This document shows, one piece after another, positions 39,601 to 54,600 of a stretch of 64,000 nt of DNA. Under the pieces are notes generated by a model that searched no databases, was not told the origin of the DNA, and worked only from the letters and a program-made list of their open reading frames with translations. Location of the stretch: positions 657,966 to 721,965 of the forward strand of contig NW_020170406.1 in the NCBI RefSeq assembly GCF_000524195.1, written 5' to 3'. The translations under genes and the position numbers were made by a program. Position 1 is the stretch's first letter. Each line of letters opens with the position of its first letter. This stretch comes from Echinococcus granulosus (taxonomy: Eukaryota; Platyhelminthes; Cestoda; Cyclophyllidea; Taeniidae).

Positions 39601-42600
39601 AATTGAGTGGGGCAAAATATAAAATGTTCAGGAATATTTTGCAGCATAAACAGCGCTTTTCTTGGAGGAAAAATCAAAATGAAAAAATACATCAAATCAA
39701 CTTTTTAAAAATTGTCGGGGGTTTGGTAATAAGGCAATCTGGTAAACAGTCCAGATCGTTCAGTGCCATCATGCCTTCACGGAATTCAACCTTTACTCAT
39801 GGCATAGCATTGTCAATTATAGGTTGTTTTGTTGTGCTGAGTTGCAGCTTCCCGGTGTCTGAATGGGGAAAATAAAATTTTTTCAGTAAATGCTTGCAGA
39901 TTGAGAGAGTTAGCAACACCAATCAAAATCCCAACTTTCACTCCAATTTTTTGCGTTGACTTTGCATGTTTGAGGCACGCGAAAGCGGTCTGAACTTCAA
40001 AAACGAGAATCTATGACCAAGCAGACTAGTGGTGTTAAGAAAAGTACCGGATTTTTATGAAAAGCCCACTTTTTAAATGTCTATCTTTCAAGTTGTCCAA
40101 AAAATTACTCCGATAATATTTTAGCCCAAAATTCCAGCAAATTGTGATGATAAAAACCGTTAAATGAACAACTTGGAAATTACCGAAAAGACAGATTGAT
40201 GAAATTCATTAAACCTTAAATTTGTTCAATTTCCAGAAAGTTTAATTCATAGTGACACATTAACCGCCCATCTAGCAACTAACCTTTGCTTACTAAGTTA
40301 CGAGCTTTCGAAGACAGACACCATTAGCAAATGTCTATCTTTAAAGCTGAATTCCATCATATGTGGACAAATGAAACGTAAAATGTAGAAAAAATGTTGG
40401 AAATGGTTTTGTTAGTTAAGATTTACAAAGAAAAATATTTCCTTTGCCTCTGCCTTTGTATTAAAGCAACGCAATCAGCTTAAAAACACTGATTTGCATG
40501 TCACTTTTAAGTACTTCTTCAGATGCGCTGGAGAAAGAACACTCAATGTTAGAGGTGACTATTTAATTCCACCATTATTGAAATCACCGAGTCTGACATA
40601 TTTTCCAAGGAAGAAATGAAAACGAGTACCACTTTAATTCTTGGCAGCATAACCAGCAACAATTACAATTAATCATGTAAAGTTCACCGTAGATTAACAC
40701 ACCTTTAGGTGCAAAAACAGATTTATTTAAAAGAAACTATTAAAATGCTTGAAAAGCTAAATTACGACTTGTCGGAACGATTGATATAGCAATTTTGTGC
40801 ATTTGAAACTGGCATCAAAGGACTTTTTGAGGTTTGGTTATTTTTTTCTGATAAGATGGAAAGAAAAGATTAAAATGAAATTAATACTGCGATGAATAGT
40901 AAGATAACATGACGAAAAAATCCCTCATTGAGGTTTCTCCGACAAATGATAAAAGTCATTGCTTTATAAACTATTCGCTGTTTAGCCCGCGGCCGCAGCT
41001 TGAACTTTGATAACGAGGAACTGTGGCTAAAGGACCTTGTGCTGCTCTGCGTGGTGGGCATCGAGGACCCGGTGCGACCCGAGGTCCCACTAGCCATCGC
41101 CAAATGTCAACACGCCGGCATCACAGTGCGTATGGTGACCGGAGACAATGTGGAGACGGCGCGCTCTATTGCCCTCAAATGCGGCATCCTCACCGAGGCC
41201 AGTGGTCATGCCGATGGCGTGGTGATGGATGGTCGTGAGTTCAACAGACGCATTCGTCTCCCAGCCACGGGTCAGGTCTCACAAGAGTGCTTCGACAAGG
41301 TTTGTACTTAAATTTACCTGCCTTCTGTAAGAATTATGGAGGATAACTGGGCATGATACCAAGTGACTTTTAATTGCGTAGGGCATTCTAAAGCGAACAA
41401 ATGCAATTTTCCTTAAATTGAGAACATTTTTCATTCACGCGCCCGTTTTAATATTAACTAAACCGTTTGCGATACGGATGACCAAAAACGTTTATCACGA
41501 ATTGGTAAACAGTGCCTGGCACATATTTGTGACACTAGCAGTGCAGACTGATCGGTTAATATTCCATAACAATTAATCCAAAAAGCTACTAATTAAAGGT
41601 TTTTCATTTATCTTTGAATAAACTATTCTTTTCTGGTGACATTTCTCCTTGTAATTTGAACTTAAAATGATAAATCTTCTCTAAGATTTCGCGGTTCGTG
41701 ATTCTCCATGAGCATTAAGATGCTGCCAAATTTCTGAACATTAAATGCGGTTTTTGAGCCCTTTTTACCCGTAATTCTCAAGTAGCTACTGTTTTACCAT
41801 GTGAGAAAAGGCAGTCTTGTTTTCTACGTATTGCGTTAACTTCCTATCTGCAGCCTCCTTTGCCCTTTGTCCCTCGTCTACGCTCCTTTTTCGTCTATAA
41901 CGTGTCTACCCCGCGAATTTAAATGTCTGGTAAACAGTTATTCCTAACCAGAGATAGCTTTAGTTAGTGAGGACTTGCGTATTATGTACTGCCTTCAATC
42001 AACTTCTAATTTTTTTCCCTGAAAGCAGGTTAACTATAGACACTAAAATGAGAAACTTCGCTTACAACTCCACATCGATGAAATTTCAAGCTTTCCAGCA
42101 AAGTCTTGAAGTTAGCATTTGGAATTGACATTGTGCAATATCTAGACTCGCATTCTTTGAAAATATGAATTCAAAACACCTTTAAATAACTTCTCATGAG
42201 CTTTTTAAATCCTCATTTGTGTTATGTTAGTGGATACGACAAAACTAATTTGATTCCTCATGAACCTTTACAAGCTATAGGTTTCTAATCATTAACCACT
42301 TTCTGACTTGTTTGCTCACAAATCTAGTGTCAAACTGTTTCATAGGTAAGTATTGGGCTAATTTTGCTGCCTTCTGGATTTAATAATAGGTACAAAACTA
42401 ATGCACATAAAAGTTATTTAAGACCTGAAGCAGAATGAAATGGAAGAAGTTATGCTGCAAATTATGCCTTCAAATGAATTACCCAGAGGAATTTAGGACA
42501 TTTCCTCTTGAAACTATAAAATCAATTTCTGCGTCCCCTTTGCCGACAAAAACAAAACTTTTCCTAAATAGCGCACCTGAATTATGCGTGTGTTCCTCTT

Positions 42601-45600
42601 TATGCCTAGAAAGTATGTAAAAAACTGTTCAACGAATCATGTATATAATGTAGGTCTTCAAGATGGTCATGCAACAGAACAATACTTGACATTCGGCAGT
42701 AAAAAAGAAAGGTGGGAAGGCAAGACAGCCTAGAAATCTGAATATCACGGACCAAAATCAGAGACAGATGTCCGTTCCGGAAGGTATCACGTGATGGACC
42801 GGTGTGTTGTCCTTTCCCCCTTTAAGCTGACTTTGGCTTTGTGTTAGTTCAACTACACAAAATTTTGAACAAAAAAGGTCTTTTTCCTACCAGCATGTCT
42901 TGAGGAAGTGCTGGTAGATGATTCATGAACTAGAGATAAAATGTGGGGTCATTAAAATGAATTTACCGTAGGGCTAAAATTAGTCATCATGACTATTTCC
43001 TTTATCCATACAGAGTTATTAATTTCAAAGTAAAATGCTAACCAGGTTTCAACATGGAACCTCTGCAACGGAAAAACTGTTGCAGAGACTTGTGCATTGA
43101 AACGGGTGCATTTTACGAGGAATCTTAAAATAACGCATGCTCCCAAAGTCAATAATCTTTTGGTACTTAACTCAAGGAGTATGTCACATTTACATTACAT
43201 CAATTATAAAACTGATGAAAAATTTGTAGCTCATTTCTGTACTATTTGCATAACCATTACTTGTCAGTTCAGCAAATCACGCTTACGACTGGATAATTAT
43301 AAGGACGGTCTTTTATTTTCAAAGAGGAATAACGGCACGGTTAGTTATTTACCATTGGGAAGAGTTAAACTGCGTGAAATAAAAATTGACTCCAAGTATC
43401 TTGTTTTGTGTTAAGTATCGCATAGTACAGAAATGGAGCCTTTGCTGATAAGAATTACACAATTTTTTAAGTTTATCAAGTCGTTTTTCCATGTTGCTTT
43501 CCCCAGTATACCCACACCACGCATTTTCATTGTCTTACATGTGTCCATTTATTCTTGTGCACGGCGTGTTCCCATAAGCCCCATTTTGGTTTACGCTGTG
43601 CCCCTTTACTGGCCTAGGAGTGTGGCCATGCCGATGTGCAAAAAGCCTCTTGACTTTGTGGTACTTTTACAATTCACAAAAATACGAAACTATTTCATGA
43701 CCACGGTGTCTTCTTTGCTGTAACTCGCCTTGGTACCTCGGCCGCAGCATTGGGGAGCAAGGAGTGGGTATTACATCATTTTGCTCCTTGGAGAGGTTCC
43801 ATAGCTATTCATCGTAACTTATCTTGGAGATATTTGCGATGAAAGATCTTCCTATTAATGTGGATTGCCTAACGTAGCCCAGGTTTTCCATCGAATTTCC
43901 AGAAAGTTAACTGTGGTTTTCCACCAAAGCTACTTCCATAGAACTTCAAATTCCGCAATAATTTTTATTTTGCTGCACAAATAAGGTTTCAATAAAACTT
44001 TGAAAAATAGTCTACTAATGTCTTTAATAGAAGCAAATATTATTAATGAAATGGTTCTTTATTTTTCAAGTTTCGCATTTAAAGTTCTAAACTATATTGT
44101 TGATTTAAGAAAAGCAAAATGAGCCCCAGCCCTCACAATTTTTTTCCATAATAAGCGAATTCATGTGATTATTGTTACTTATCATGACCAAAGCTGAAGT
44201 TTGGGCTTGGTAAACTACGACTTAATCTGTTTAACTTTACGCAGATCGTAGAAGTGACATTTTAATAGGTCATTTTAATTTTGAAGAGTGAAGGAGCTGA
44301 GCCTTGTATGGTACGATAACTAACAATAGGCAATTAAGAATGATAATGTTTAAGAAAACCAAATTTTTAACCTTGATAGGCTACTTTTAAGATTGAAAAT
44401 AAGGCCATGCTTGCGGATACCTTAACTGACAGGTAAACCGATGATAACAACTAGCCCCTAAACTGTGTATAGTTTGTTTAGCCATACCAAATGGGGGATA
44501 AAGTTATAATAATACGCAAGTGCTGACGTCATGTCACGGCATGACTCGATGCTTTCTGCTACAGGCGCTACCTAGTGTCTATCGCATGGACACGTCACGT
44601 TGACGTAGGAATTGGACAGTACTAAGAGTGGATGCAAGTGGGCTTACTTAGTTAGCTTGTTCCATCGACTTGGTGGTTCTCTCAATTTTTTTTTTTGGAA
44701 CACATTGAAACTACAGCGTATTACAAGCAGATGCAACTGAATAAGCGCCCAAAGCACAATAAAGCTCCACCACATTTTCGGTCGTTAGACAATCTCAAAA
44801 TTGCAAGGAAACCTTTTAAGTCAAAAAGCACTATTTCAGACCTGGAGCTTGGTAAGACTGACAAAAAACGGGCCTCTTATGTAGACGATTTATTAATTTA
44901 CTAAAGTGACTATTCTCTCCCTACATTGGTTTTAATCCTAAATTACCAGTGATGACTAAATTTTAACCTCCTTTTTTGCCAAGCTAAATTTCGTTTTATT
45001 TATATATTTAGTAGGTATACAAATAAAATGCCGTATTTTTTTCACCGAGGAACTTCAAGTGGGTTTGCATGGGTCTATTTTCGGCAAGAGATTTGTTGGT
45101 ATTTGAACACAAGAACAGATTATCAGCTTACCACTGACCAACTTAAACTGACAACCCCTACTCCGATACACTTATATTTAGCAAGTAGTCATCACAAATA
45201 ATCGCTAGAACCTTTGCTTCTGTTAAGTAATAGTTTGTAATGGAACTGCTAAGGACAGCTTTACTATTTTATTAACCATTTTACGAGGCTTAGCCTCGAC
45301 CATCACTCTTCAAGTTAACACACACTGATTTCAATAAATTCGAATGTAAAATGCTGTAATTGTTGCTTTGATTTAAAAGGGAACTACATTTTTACGGTTT
45401 TTGATTGCCATTTACCAGTACCATTGCTTATTTCCTCTGTACAGCCTCGCAGTCAGTTTCTACCCCAAAGTGAACTACACATCCCTTTGGGGGTTAACAG
45501 AATCAAGCCGAAAGCATTTTTTTAGAACTCATTACACCTCCCAAATAAATGCGCAGTTTAGTCACATTTTAATCAGGAAAGAATGTTTTTGCTAAAACAT

Positions 45601-48600
45601 AAATGTGACCATTTTTATGTTCAGTAAGCTTGGTAAGCTATCTTTCCTTTTCCGAGAAGCTAGTATGAATCAAAATAGAGAAGCAAATAATTCCCAAAGT
45701 ATGCGTAGCATCAGTGGAGAAAAACCACAGTTCTTAATGTCCTTTTAGTCGCGTTAACCGTAAAATAGTGGCAAATGTGTAAATACTTTCAAATAATTTC
45801 TTTTTCATCACACAATGGATGAGTGATCTACCTTGCTAGCAGCATTTACAGTTCATCAAATTGTTTAGTGTCTGTACACATTTGGCATAGTGAAGCACTC
45901 AAAGATTACTTATGCTGAGACAGGCATGATTTCGAAGCATATGGAAAAGTGTCTTCAAATAGCTAGTAAAGCGGAGGATGGCTTGTTTATTCACATTGTT
46001 TACTTTTCATCTCACCAAAACTTAGGAATTAAGAAATTAATAGTTTTACCAAGTACGGTGAAATTTGCTTTTATTCCTCCCAGAAGTCACATATATTCGC
46101 ATTCCTTTTATTAATTTAGCACTTGACAAGTCAAAAATTTTAGTGAGAAAGCAATACTTACTACTATTACTACAACTTAATATTGCCTATGATCACACTC
46201 TGTCCTTTACTGATTAGTGGTTTCGGCCCATCGTAGGCACTAATTGCGCATATCTAAAAGAAAATGTTGTCAACGTCTATAGTGCTCCCTTATGGGGCCA
46301 AGCTTAAATAGGGTTCTGCCACTTTTTATATATTTCTCCAAAGACTTTAAACTACCCACCTATGATTGTCTTCTTCGGGGAAAATAGTCGATTAAGGTTT
46401 TATTGGTGCATTTAGCTTGTTCAAGCCTTGTCTATCACCTTGGGGTTCTTTAATAACTTTTGCTGTGATTTTATCGTCTTTATTGCTATCAACCAGTCAA
46501 AATTCAAGGAAGTATTGAGTGTTTCACAGAAAAGCCAAATTCAGATCATGAGTATCAATGGCGATCTCCATGACTCTTGTAAAAACCTTAAATTCGTCCT
46601 TCTAGTGTCTTGCTTATCGTTATTACCACTTGAAATAAATTTGGGTTATGTCCATTCTTTTAAAACGCTTTAAAATGCTCCAAGATTTTCCCATTTTTCT
46701 TCCCAATTAGCTCATTGTTCCCATCCGTATCAGATGTTATACCCTAAGACCAATAATGTTATTCAAAAATCCTGAGCCCACCCGTACTTGTTGCTCATTT
46801 TCTTGGCTTACAGTTAGTTAACCTTTTTCATTACCATTATCCAATTATGAGCCAATGTAAGCTAATGTGTGTTTATACTAGGATACCTCAGTGAACCCAG
46901 GTGTAAGTTCATAATTTCAATTAATGGCTGATCGGCAAATTGCAAAACGCAAAAATTAGATCCAATGTTCTACCATATAGTCATTGGATTGTAATAGGCC
47001 GTTCATATTAAGGGGCCCAGAAAACGCTTACTCAGACTTCTCTTCTTAAATAACAGTTAGCTGACATAGTTGACGATTTCGTAGTTTAACAAGTATATGC
47101 TGATTTAGTATTCATCATCCTACTGCCTTAGGTTTGGCCACGTCTGCGAGTTCTGGCCAGGTCAACACCGCAGGACAAGTACATTCTCGTGAACGGTATC
47201 ATTGGTAGCCACCTTCGACCCAATCGGGAAGTGGTAGCGGTCACCGGTGACGGTACTAATGATGGACCTGCATTAAAAAGAGCCGACGTCGGCTTTGCCA
47301 TGGGTCTGGCAGGCACCGACGTTGCCAAGGAGGCTTCAGACATCATCCTCACCGATGACAACTTCAGCAGCATTGTAAAGGCCGTCATGTGGGGCCGCAA
47401 TGTCTACGATTCCATTGCAAAGTTCCTGCAGTTTCAGCTTACTGTCAATGTGGTTGCTGTGATTGTTGCCTTCTCTGGCGCTTGTATCATCACCGTAAGT
47501 TCAGAGTACCCCTCAGACTCACACATGATATTGAATTACCCGAATACTGGTACCCAACTGGCCTTGTTTTCTGGCGTTTCATGAAGACACAATCTTTGAA
47601 GTAGTCAAGATTTGTAGCACTAGATACAATTCTAATACTACATAAAATTGCTATTCATAGAACTCCGGATGGTTGATTGAGCAGTTTCTCTTTGGCAGAC
47701 GAGAGACTTAAAAAGAAATTGCTATTAATAACACTAGCAGAAAGCAGATGTATCTTAAACTTCGGGTGAATAAATAACAATAATCTATGAGGTTGTTGTT
47801 TCGACGTCCCTACAGCATGTGTAACTCATCTTCATTAATGGAAGGGCTTCGCCACATGTTTCAAAGGAGCGATATTGAGATTCCAGTTCATTGATCATCC
47901 CTTGTTTGGCCCGCTGAGGAGGTGCAGATGAGTCTAACCTTTAAATGAAGCACTTTTCTTTTCAGTTCGTTTCCATACGTTCCCAAGTCTTCTTCTTTGC
48001 CGTCATTTTGATGCAATTTTATCGCCAGTTTGGAAGCATTCCCATTAAGTTAGAGTAGTAAAGGGTCTTGTAAGCTGCTAGATATAAGTTTAAGAAAGAG
48101 AAGGGTTATTGCTGGTAACCCAGCTACCTTTAATTGCATTGACACTATATTACAGCATAAATTTATCCGATCAGAAAGAATTTTACCTAAGCAGCCACTA
48201 AATTTTGCAAAATCCTTAGCTAAGTATTTAGTATCATCGTTAATGCTCATCTGATCTTTTCAAAATGTCTTCGAGATCGATCTGTCATTTTCCGCCTAAG
48301 TATGAACATTTTCCCTTCCCGCATTCTCTTGAACCTGAAACAAAATTATGAGGGTTTATTTTGTTTTCTGTTTTTTCATGCATCCAAATGACATAAAGTT
48401 GCGAGATCTAAGTACGATAAATTCTTTAGAACATGGGCAGAGGAATTAAGTTTCCTTCATCAAAAGTGGAGTTTACCTAAAAAACTTATTGTCGGGATCT
48501 CTTTTCGCCAATATTGGTGAGTCATGGTTCCATAACAAAAAAATGGCTATTTATTTAAAATTTTATGACTAAGATCATTCGACTGTGTTCATCTGTTACA

Positions 48601-51600
48601 TAAACGAAAGTATGAGCATTGACATTTTTTGTGCAAAAGCAGTAGAATTAAATTCCATTTTTAACCGAAATGTAGTTTTTAGTTATGGATGAGCTTGTAT
48701 ATTTTAAGGACATTTTATTCCTGAATATATATGCCGAACCTACTTACATAGAGGAGAGTTATCAATTTTCAGGCTATGCATGGTTGTATCATGCTATTTT
48801 CGAGATGCCCAATCACTTCCAAGTATTACGATAATTCCTTAAGCGGGCTATATGTACTTCACAAAAGTTTAAAATACCCCTATTTCGAAATAGGTTAAAA
48901 ATAGCTTTCTCAAATGCTTACCTTTGATAAATCGTATCAATTATAGAAGCGCTGTAATAATTTACAACCGCCACTGCCAGCCCACCCAAGGAAAAGTACG
49001 ATTGCAAAGCACCCAAGTAGTTCCTTTAACAAAATCGAGAGATAAACAAATAACTAACATACTAAACAGCCCTTCTCCTCGTTTGAACGTCATCCTCAGG
49101 ACTTTCTTTGGTCAGCATCCCGGGGCAGACGTCAAAACGTAGTCAATGCTGTAAGGAAAAACCCATGAGTCGCCAATGCTAGCCATTAAATTTCCATGTA
49201 ATTAAGAAGATACTTGACCGCATTGTCACTGATCACTATAGGCAATTCTACTGGATCTGGAGTTCCATCCTGTATGAGAACTGGGTTTGGAGATTGGGTA
49301 ATGAGCTGGCGATCACACGCGTCCGTAGCTTGGCATAGAAATATACTGGCCCAAAAGCAGAGTCATGTAACAAAGGGAGGGATTTAATATCATCCCCTGG
49401 GGATAGAATTTTACGTCTATTCCTTTTTGCTACTTTTTCTTACTCCAGCGCTGCCCAGCCTTATTTATTTGAATTCTAACCAACTAGTAAAAGGTAGAGG
49501 AGGTATTGCTAGTTTCCATATTCGATATTCTAATACAAGTACCGTAGACAGCTCCGTAACAGCTACTGTCGCTTCATTTGTTAGTAGCTTTCCTGTAGAT
49601 TGTGAGGCCGGGGTGCTTGCAGAAGGTAAACATCATTTTCAGACCTTCTGTAAGGGGTTATTACCAACTCTTCAACCAGCAGCATATGCAAACGATCGGT
49701 TTCTTTTTCCGCTGGCACCAATGCAACACTCCAAGACAAATCTGAGTACAAAAGAAGACAAAATACTCAAGCAGAATATGCGTATTCGACATACAGTAGG
49801 GATTGGAGCAACTGGCATGGCCTGAGGGCTAACCCATCCGGCGAAAGTACAATCGCGGAGCACCTAAGTGGCCACTTTACTAAAATCGGGTGTTAAATAA
49901 ACAACTAAAGTGTTACAATAAAGCATTCTAGTATGGGAGTGACTTTGTAAGGGAAACATAGAAGAACTATGAGGCTAGTAGCATACATGTCGTGGAGCTT
50001 AATTCGTATATGCTAAATTTTGGGCTGTAAAGACCCACTTTTTTGTACAAATAAATAAGGAGAATATCTTTTTTAAGGTAACTCTGTTTTGATTCTGGGA
50101 TCCGTCTCGATGTGTCGAATAATTTTTCTTGCATGATGATATTCCGTAACTATGATGGAATTTTAGTTTATTGATTTTAATGAAGTTTACTTATAGCAGT
50201 CCCTATTGGCAAACGATTTTGGTAGTAGTTACTTGGAAAGTGATCACAGCGACCAAAATGCAAACATAAGTTTGTATTTGGGGATATATTTGCCTGGTTC
50301 AAGACTTCTTAATAAAATACAGATCTTAAAAAATAGTCAAACTATTTGTTATGATTTTGGCTCGTTCAACTCTTTTTAGCTATGTACAATCTACAATTCT
50401 TATTTCCAGCTTTAGCTACCTGCAAAAATTAATTTCGTTTCTAGCAGCGAGATAACTAAATTGGTGACAAGTCCAACCCAAAGCCTGGGCAGAGGCAGCT
50501 GAATTTGTCATAAGGACAAAAGATATCACGCATATCTTACCACTCTGCCACAAAACTGCAAGACTATTATCAATGCTTGCCTTATAGGACAGCCCTCTGA
50601 AAGCAGTACAAATGTTGTGGGTGAACCTGATCATGGACACTCTTGCGTCTTTGGCACTGGCGACGGAATTGCCAACAGAGGATCTGCTAGAACGAGCTCC
50701 TTATGGTAGGACGAAGCCTCTAATCAGTCGATCAATGATGAAATTCATCATTGGGCAGGCGTTTTACCAAATTGTGGTTATATTCACTCTCCTTTGGGCA
50801 GGTGAGTTTTTATTAATTGGAGCTAAAAGGTGTCTATCTTTTAAAATGCACATTTTGGGCATTCCACCGCTTTTTCCTTCCAAGAAATGTATAAGATAAA
50901 TGCATATTTTACGTGCTAAAAGCTTCCACGGCGGCGGTAATTTGGGAACCATGGTGAAGTTGACTTTGTTTTGGGAATGGATTTTTAAATACACAACAAA
51001 AGGGGACTAAAAGCAGGCAATTGTAAAGCATCAGTTCCTTGTAGAACATGTTGAATTCATGTAATGCGGGTTTACAATCGTATAAAGAGACGGTGACAAG
51101 GCATTGAGATACATTCATTTTACCCAAATACCTAAAAGTCAAAGTTGTGGTTGTTGATCACGCCTTTTACCGAACGAATTTATTCTAGGCTATTATAACC
51201 GCAATGCAAAGGTTTTTTTGATGCCATTGTTAATGATTCTAGTAAACTATTTCTCTATTTCTAGAAATTTGGCATTGCTTTCTCAGCTTTAATTTAAACT
51301 CTAAAATAAAATGATTTCACACCCAGATGCATATCAATTTGACAGTTTGTGGCTTACAGAAGAATTCAACTTTCAGGCATTACCTTATGCTGACCGAAAC
51401 ACAGAAGCACCTTACCGAAAAATACCAAGAAGCTATTTCCTCGTGTGCGTAATTTAGATTTGAGCGAATTAAAGTCAGTCTTAACAAGTACGCCAAATAG
51501 GAAAAAACTGTACATTGTTTAGTTGAAAGCCTTTAATACTCACCGTTTGTATTCCTTTGGTCAAAGCATGGTAATATTTTGGACGCCTTCTTAAAACTCT

Positions 51601-54600
51601 ACCTGGAAAAATGGGGCAATTTTATGCACACAAGTTGCCACTCTAAAAGTAATCCTGTGTAATAGGATAAGAGGGTATTGTTTACTTATTTTGGGGAAAA
51701 ATTTCGGAATGTTTTTGATAATATCACTACCTCAAGTAATCAAAACCCATAAAAAGCTTGCAGAAAATGAGTTTAGTTACATTAAAATCAGTTAATGCTC
51801 GTATTCTGAGTTTGCCTTTAATGCAATCTATGTCTCCTTTGATGTAGTTTTCTAAGGCTGGTTACTAGAGCCATAAGCTACTAAAGTATTCATGAAGATA
51901 CGTCTTAAAATGCAGCTTTTTTAAAGTGATGATAAAATGGATCTCTATCCATCATTTTCTATGGTTATTCACTCCAAGATCAGTAAAACACTAGATAGCT
52001 TCTCTGTTTTTCATTAAAAATTGCGAATTCCACCCCCCCCCCCCCCCACCTAATCAGAATGTCATTGAAAGAGATTTCAGTTTCCTGCCTAGATTAATTC
52101 TTTTAAAGTCACTCCTAATTTTTTAATTTCTACTAAGATGATGGCTATTTCTCTCGTCTTTATTTGTTCATCCCTTTCTACCTTTCAAAAAGCAAGACTT
52201 TTCCATAATTAAAAAACTTCGGTAACTTCAACTAGAAGGCTTTAATTGTTAAGAGTTTGATAAAGGATAGGAGGTGAATTCTTTCCTTAACTATATTGCA
52301 TTAAAATAAGGTTATGACTATCTGTACAACTCATTTTGAAAATACACATTTTCTCAAGGTGTCAAATTCTGCTTAATTCAAAAGGCGTTCCGAAAATTCC
52401 TTCATGTATGATAATGAATTGCTGTCTTAGAAACCCTATTCCCTATCCCTATTAGACAACTGCACACCCGATATCACGAAGATGAAATCAGTCTTATGAG
52501 TGTGGAAATTAGTGTCGCCATGGTTCAGTTGCTATTAACCAAAATGACATGGCTACTCCAACGCGTATGCTTTTAGTGTTTAGAGCAAAGGCTTATTTCA
52601 AGATCGCGTCCGTTAAGCCATTTTGTCTCACTGTTGCTATCGCAACTGATTCAACCTCAATATTTGGTTGTTTTTGTTCACTAATACGTAATCTATTTCT
52701 CACCTGCCTAAGTCATTATGACCTTGATTATTTTTCTTTTGCGTGGAAGATTATTTTTTAATACAACATTTCTGCATATGAGATCTACCCTCGAATCAAG
52801 GCGCTCAAGTATAAGTATTTCGTACTTTCACATTTAGCAGTTGCTCTCTACTTTGAAAACAGTTTGAGTTTTATGCATGAACACATCCATCTTAAAGTGA
52901 TGGGACATCAAAATTACTGACTAACTCAAAAGTTAACTGATTAGATGTAATAGTAGCGCATAAGTGAGCAGGCGTCAACAAAAATTGTTTAGAAGTATCA
53001 ACCTCCTCGAATTTTACTGCGTAAATGCTCGATGTAAAGATGGTCGGAATTATAACTAAACCTGGTAACGAAGCAAACGGAACAACTCTTCACTTCAAAA
53101 TACACTATTCAAAATCTCAGTGGGGTGCCAGCATCGAATTATTTTGTATCTTTACTTCCTATGGTATTTATTACATCTTGCATCAAGTAATCACCAAATC
53201 GTGATTTCCAAAAATGTGTGTTACCAAAAGATGTTGCGACTTTAATCTTTACCCTGAGCCCGTTAATATTTTTAACACTCACAGGTTTAGGTATCGTGAT
53301 ATTGTCTATTTAAAATCAAATCAAACAATAGTATAATTTCCAAAACAGTTATTAAACAGTCATTTAACAGTAATTTTTTTTTTCGAAGGTGAGTATATAT
53401 TAAACGTGGACAACGCTCAGGTACTATCAGAAAACGGTATGAGGGGACCGACTCGACACTTTACAGCAATATTTAACACCTTTGTGATGATGACTCTTTT
53501 CAACGAGATCAATGCTCGAAAAGTTCACGGTCAGCGAAACGCTTTTTCGGGGGTGGGAAAAAATCTCCTCTTCTCAGGCATCTGGTTGGCCACTTTCGTT
53601 GGTCAGGTGAGTCTACTCGGATCTGTTTAGTTATCCTGTCGCATTTAAATTGGATTATTATTTGGCCGTCATGATATTTTACCTATAAAAAAGCGATCCT
53701 TCGCGTATTACCTATTTTTTTTTAAATTCCAACTATGCTTCGGCGCTTGATCACAGTTTGTCCCTATCGTTTTTCGACCATTAGAAGAATAAGATATTAA
53801 GGTAGTAAAAGTAGTTTATTCAAATATAAATTTCAACATTCGCTCGTTTGGTTTGTGTGATGGATCTCAGCTGCATTATTATGTTATATCAGAGTGAAAA
53901 TACAGCAGAAACTAAAGCCGTCACTTTTGATACTAGCTTTTTGTTTACTTCTAAACACTTTGCTTCATTTTGGTCAAAAATTTGTTTAAAACGGGACTGT
54001 TATCCTTCATATTGCTTATGAAACGAACTTAATACTTATCGGGCACATTTTTGTTTAGCATTATCCAAAAGCACACACACCAAACTCTGTCACTAATTCT
54101 GACGCCAGCAGGCAATTAGTGGCTTTCTTCTACCACAGTTGTTTACCTTCCGTTCCAGCCTCGGACAGGCTTCCCATATATATAGACTATCGTTCATCGG
54201 ACTGCTGGCGTTCCGATACTTGTACACTATATTTTAAATTATAACGTTATGCAAAATCCCAAAAGCTGCTAAGGAAAACCGAAATCCGAAGGCTTACCGC
54301 GATCACAGCAGTGATCACGCGTCATTGAAACATTCAGCGCTGAGGTTTTGACTTATATCTACAAATGTAATGGATTTTGGTGGATAACGCATTTTCCTTC
54401 CAAACGTCGACATTAGACAAATCAACCCACAAATAATTATTAAACAGTCGGAATAATAAGTTTTTCAATTTTCCGATTCTCCTTAATTTGTGCAATGCGA
54501 CTAGCTGATTAAAACATGAACTGATTTATCATCCTCTCTTTGCCTGGTTTACTCAAAAGATAGATTATTTGAAATAAATACTAAAAAGCACTCTGCCGTG

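Larger units (their letters stand above)
23425..40985 (+). other. PMCA introns 9-11 (5.5, 4.3 and 7.4 kb)
   Basis: Long AT-rich introns. Somewhat GC-richer islands at about 25930-26120 and 26930-27060 have no recognisable coding content. No nested gene supported. Confidence 0.55.

Noticed and set aside
43433..43723. Hydrophobic 96-codon open frame as a possible membrane protein
   Set aside because: AT-rich composition of the intron produces such frames by chance; no family match and no splice or start context.
44695..44904. Open frame ending in YVDDLLIY, resembling the reverse transcriptase YxDD box
   Set aside because: The motif is at the very end of a Lys-rich 69-codon frame with no ATG, and none of the neighbouring reverse transcriptase blocks are present; probably chance.
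49427..49825. 132-codon plus-strand open frame as a possible gene
   Set aside because: It runs into a dispersed repeat copy and has no recognised family; treated as part of a possible mobile element.
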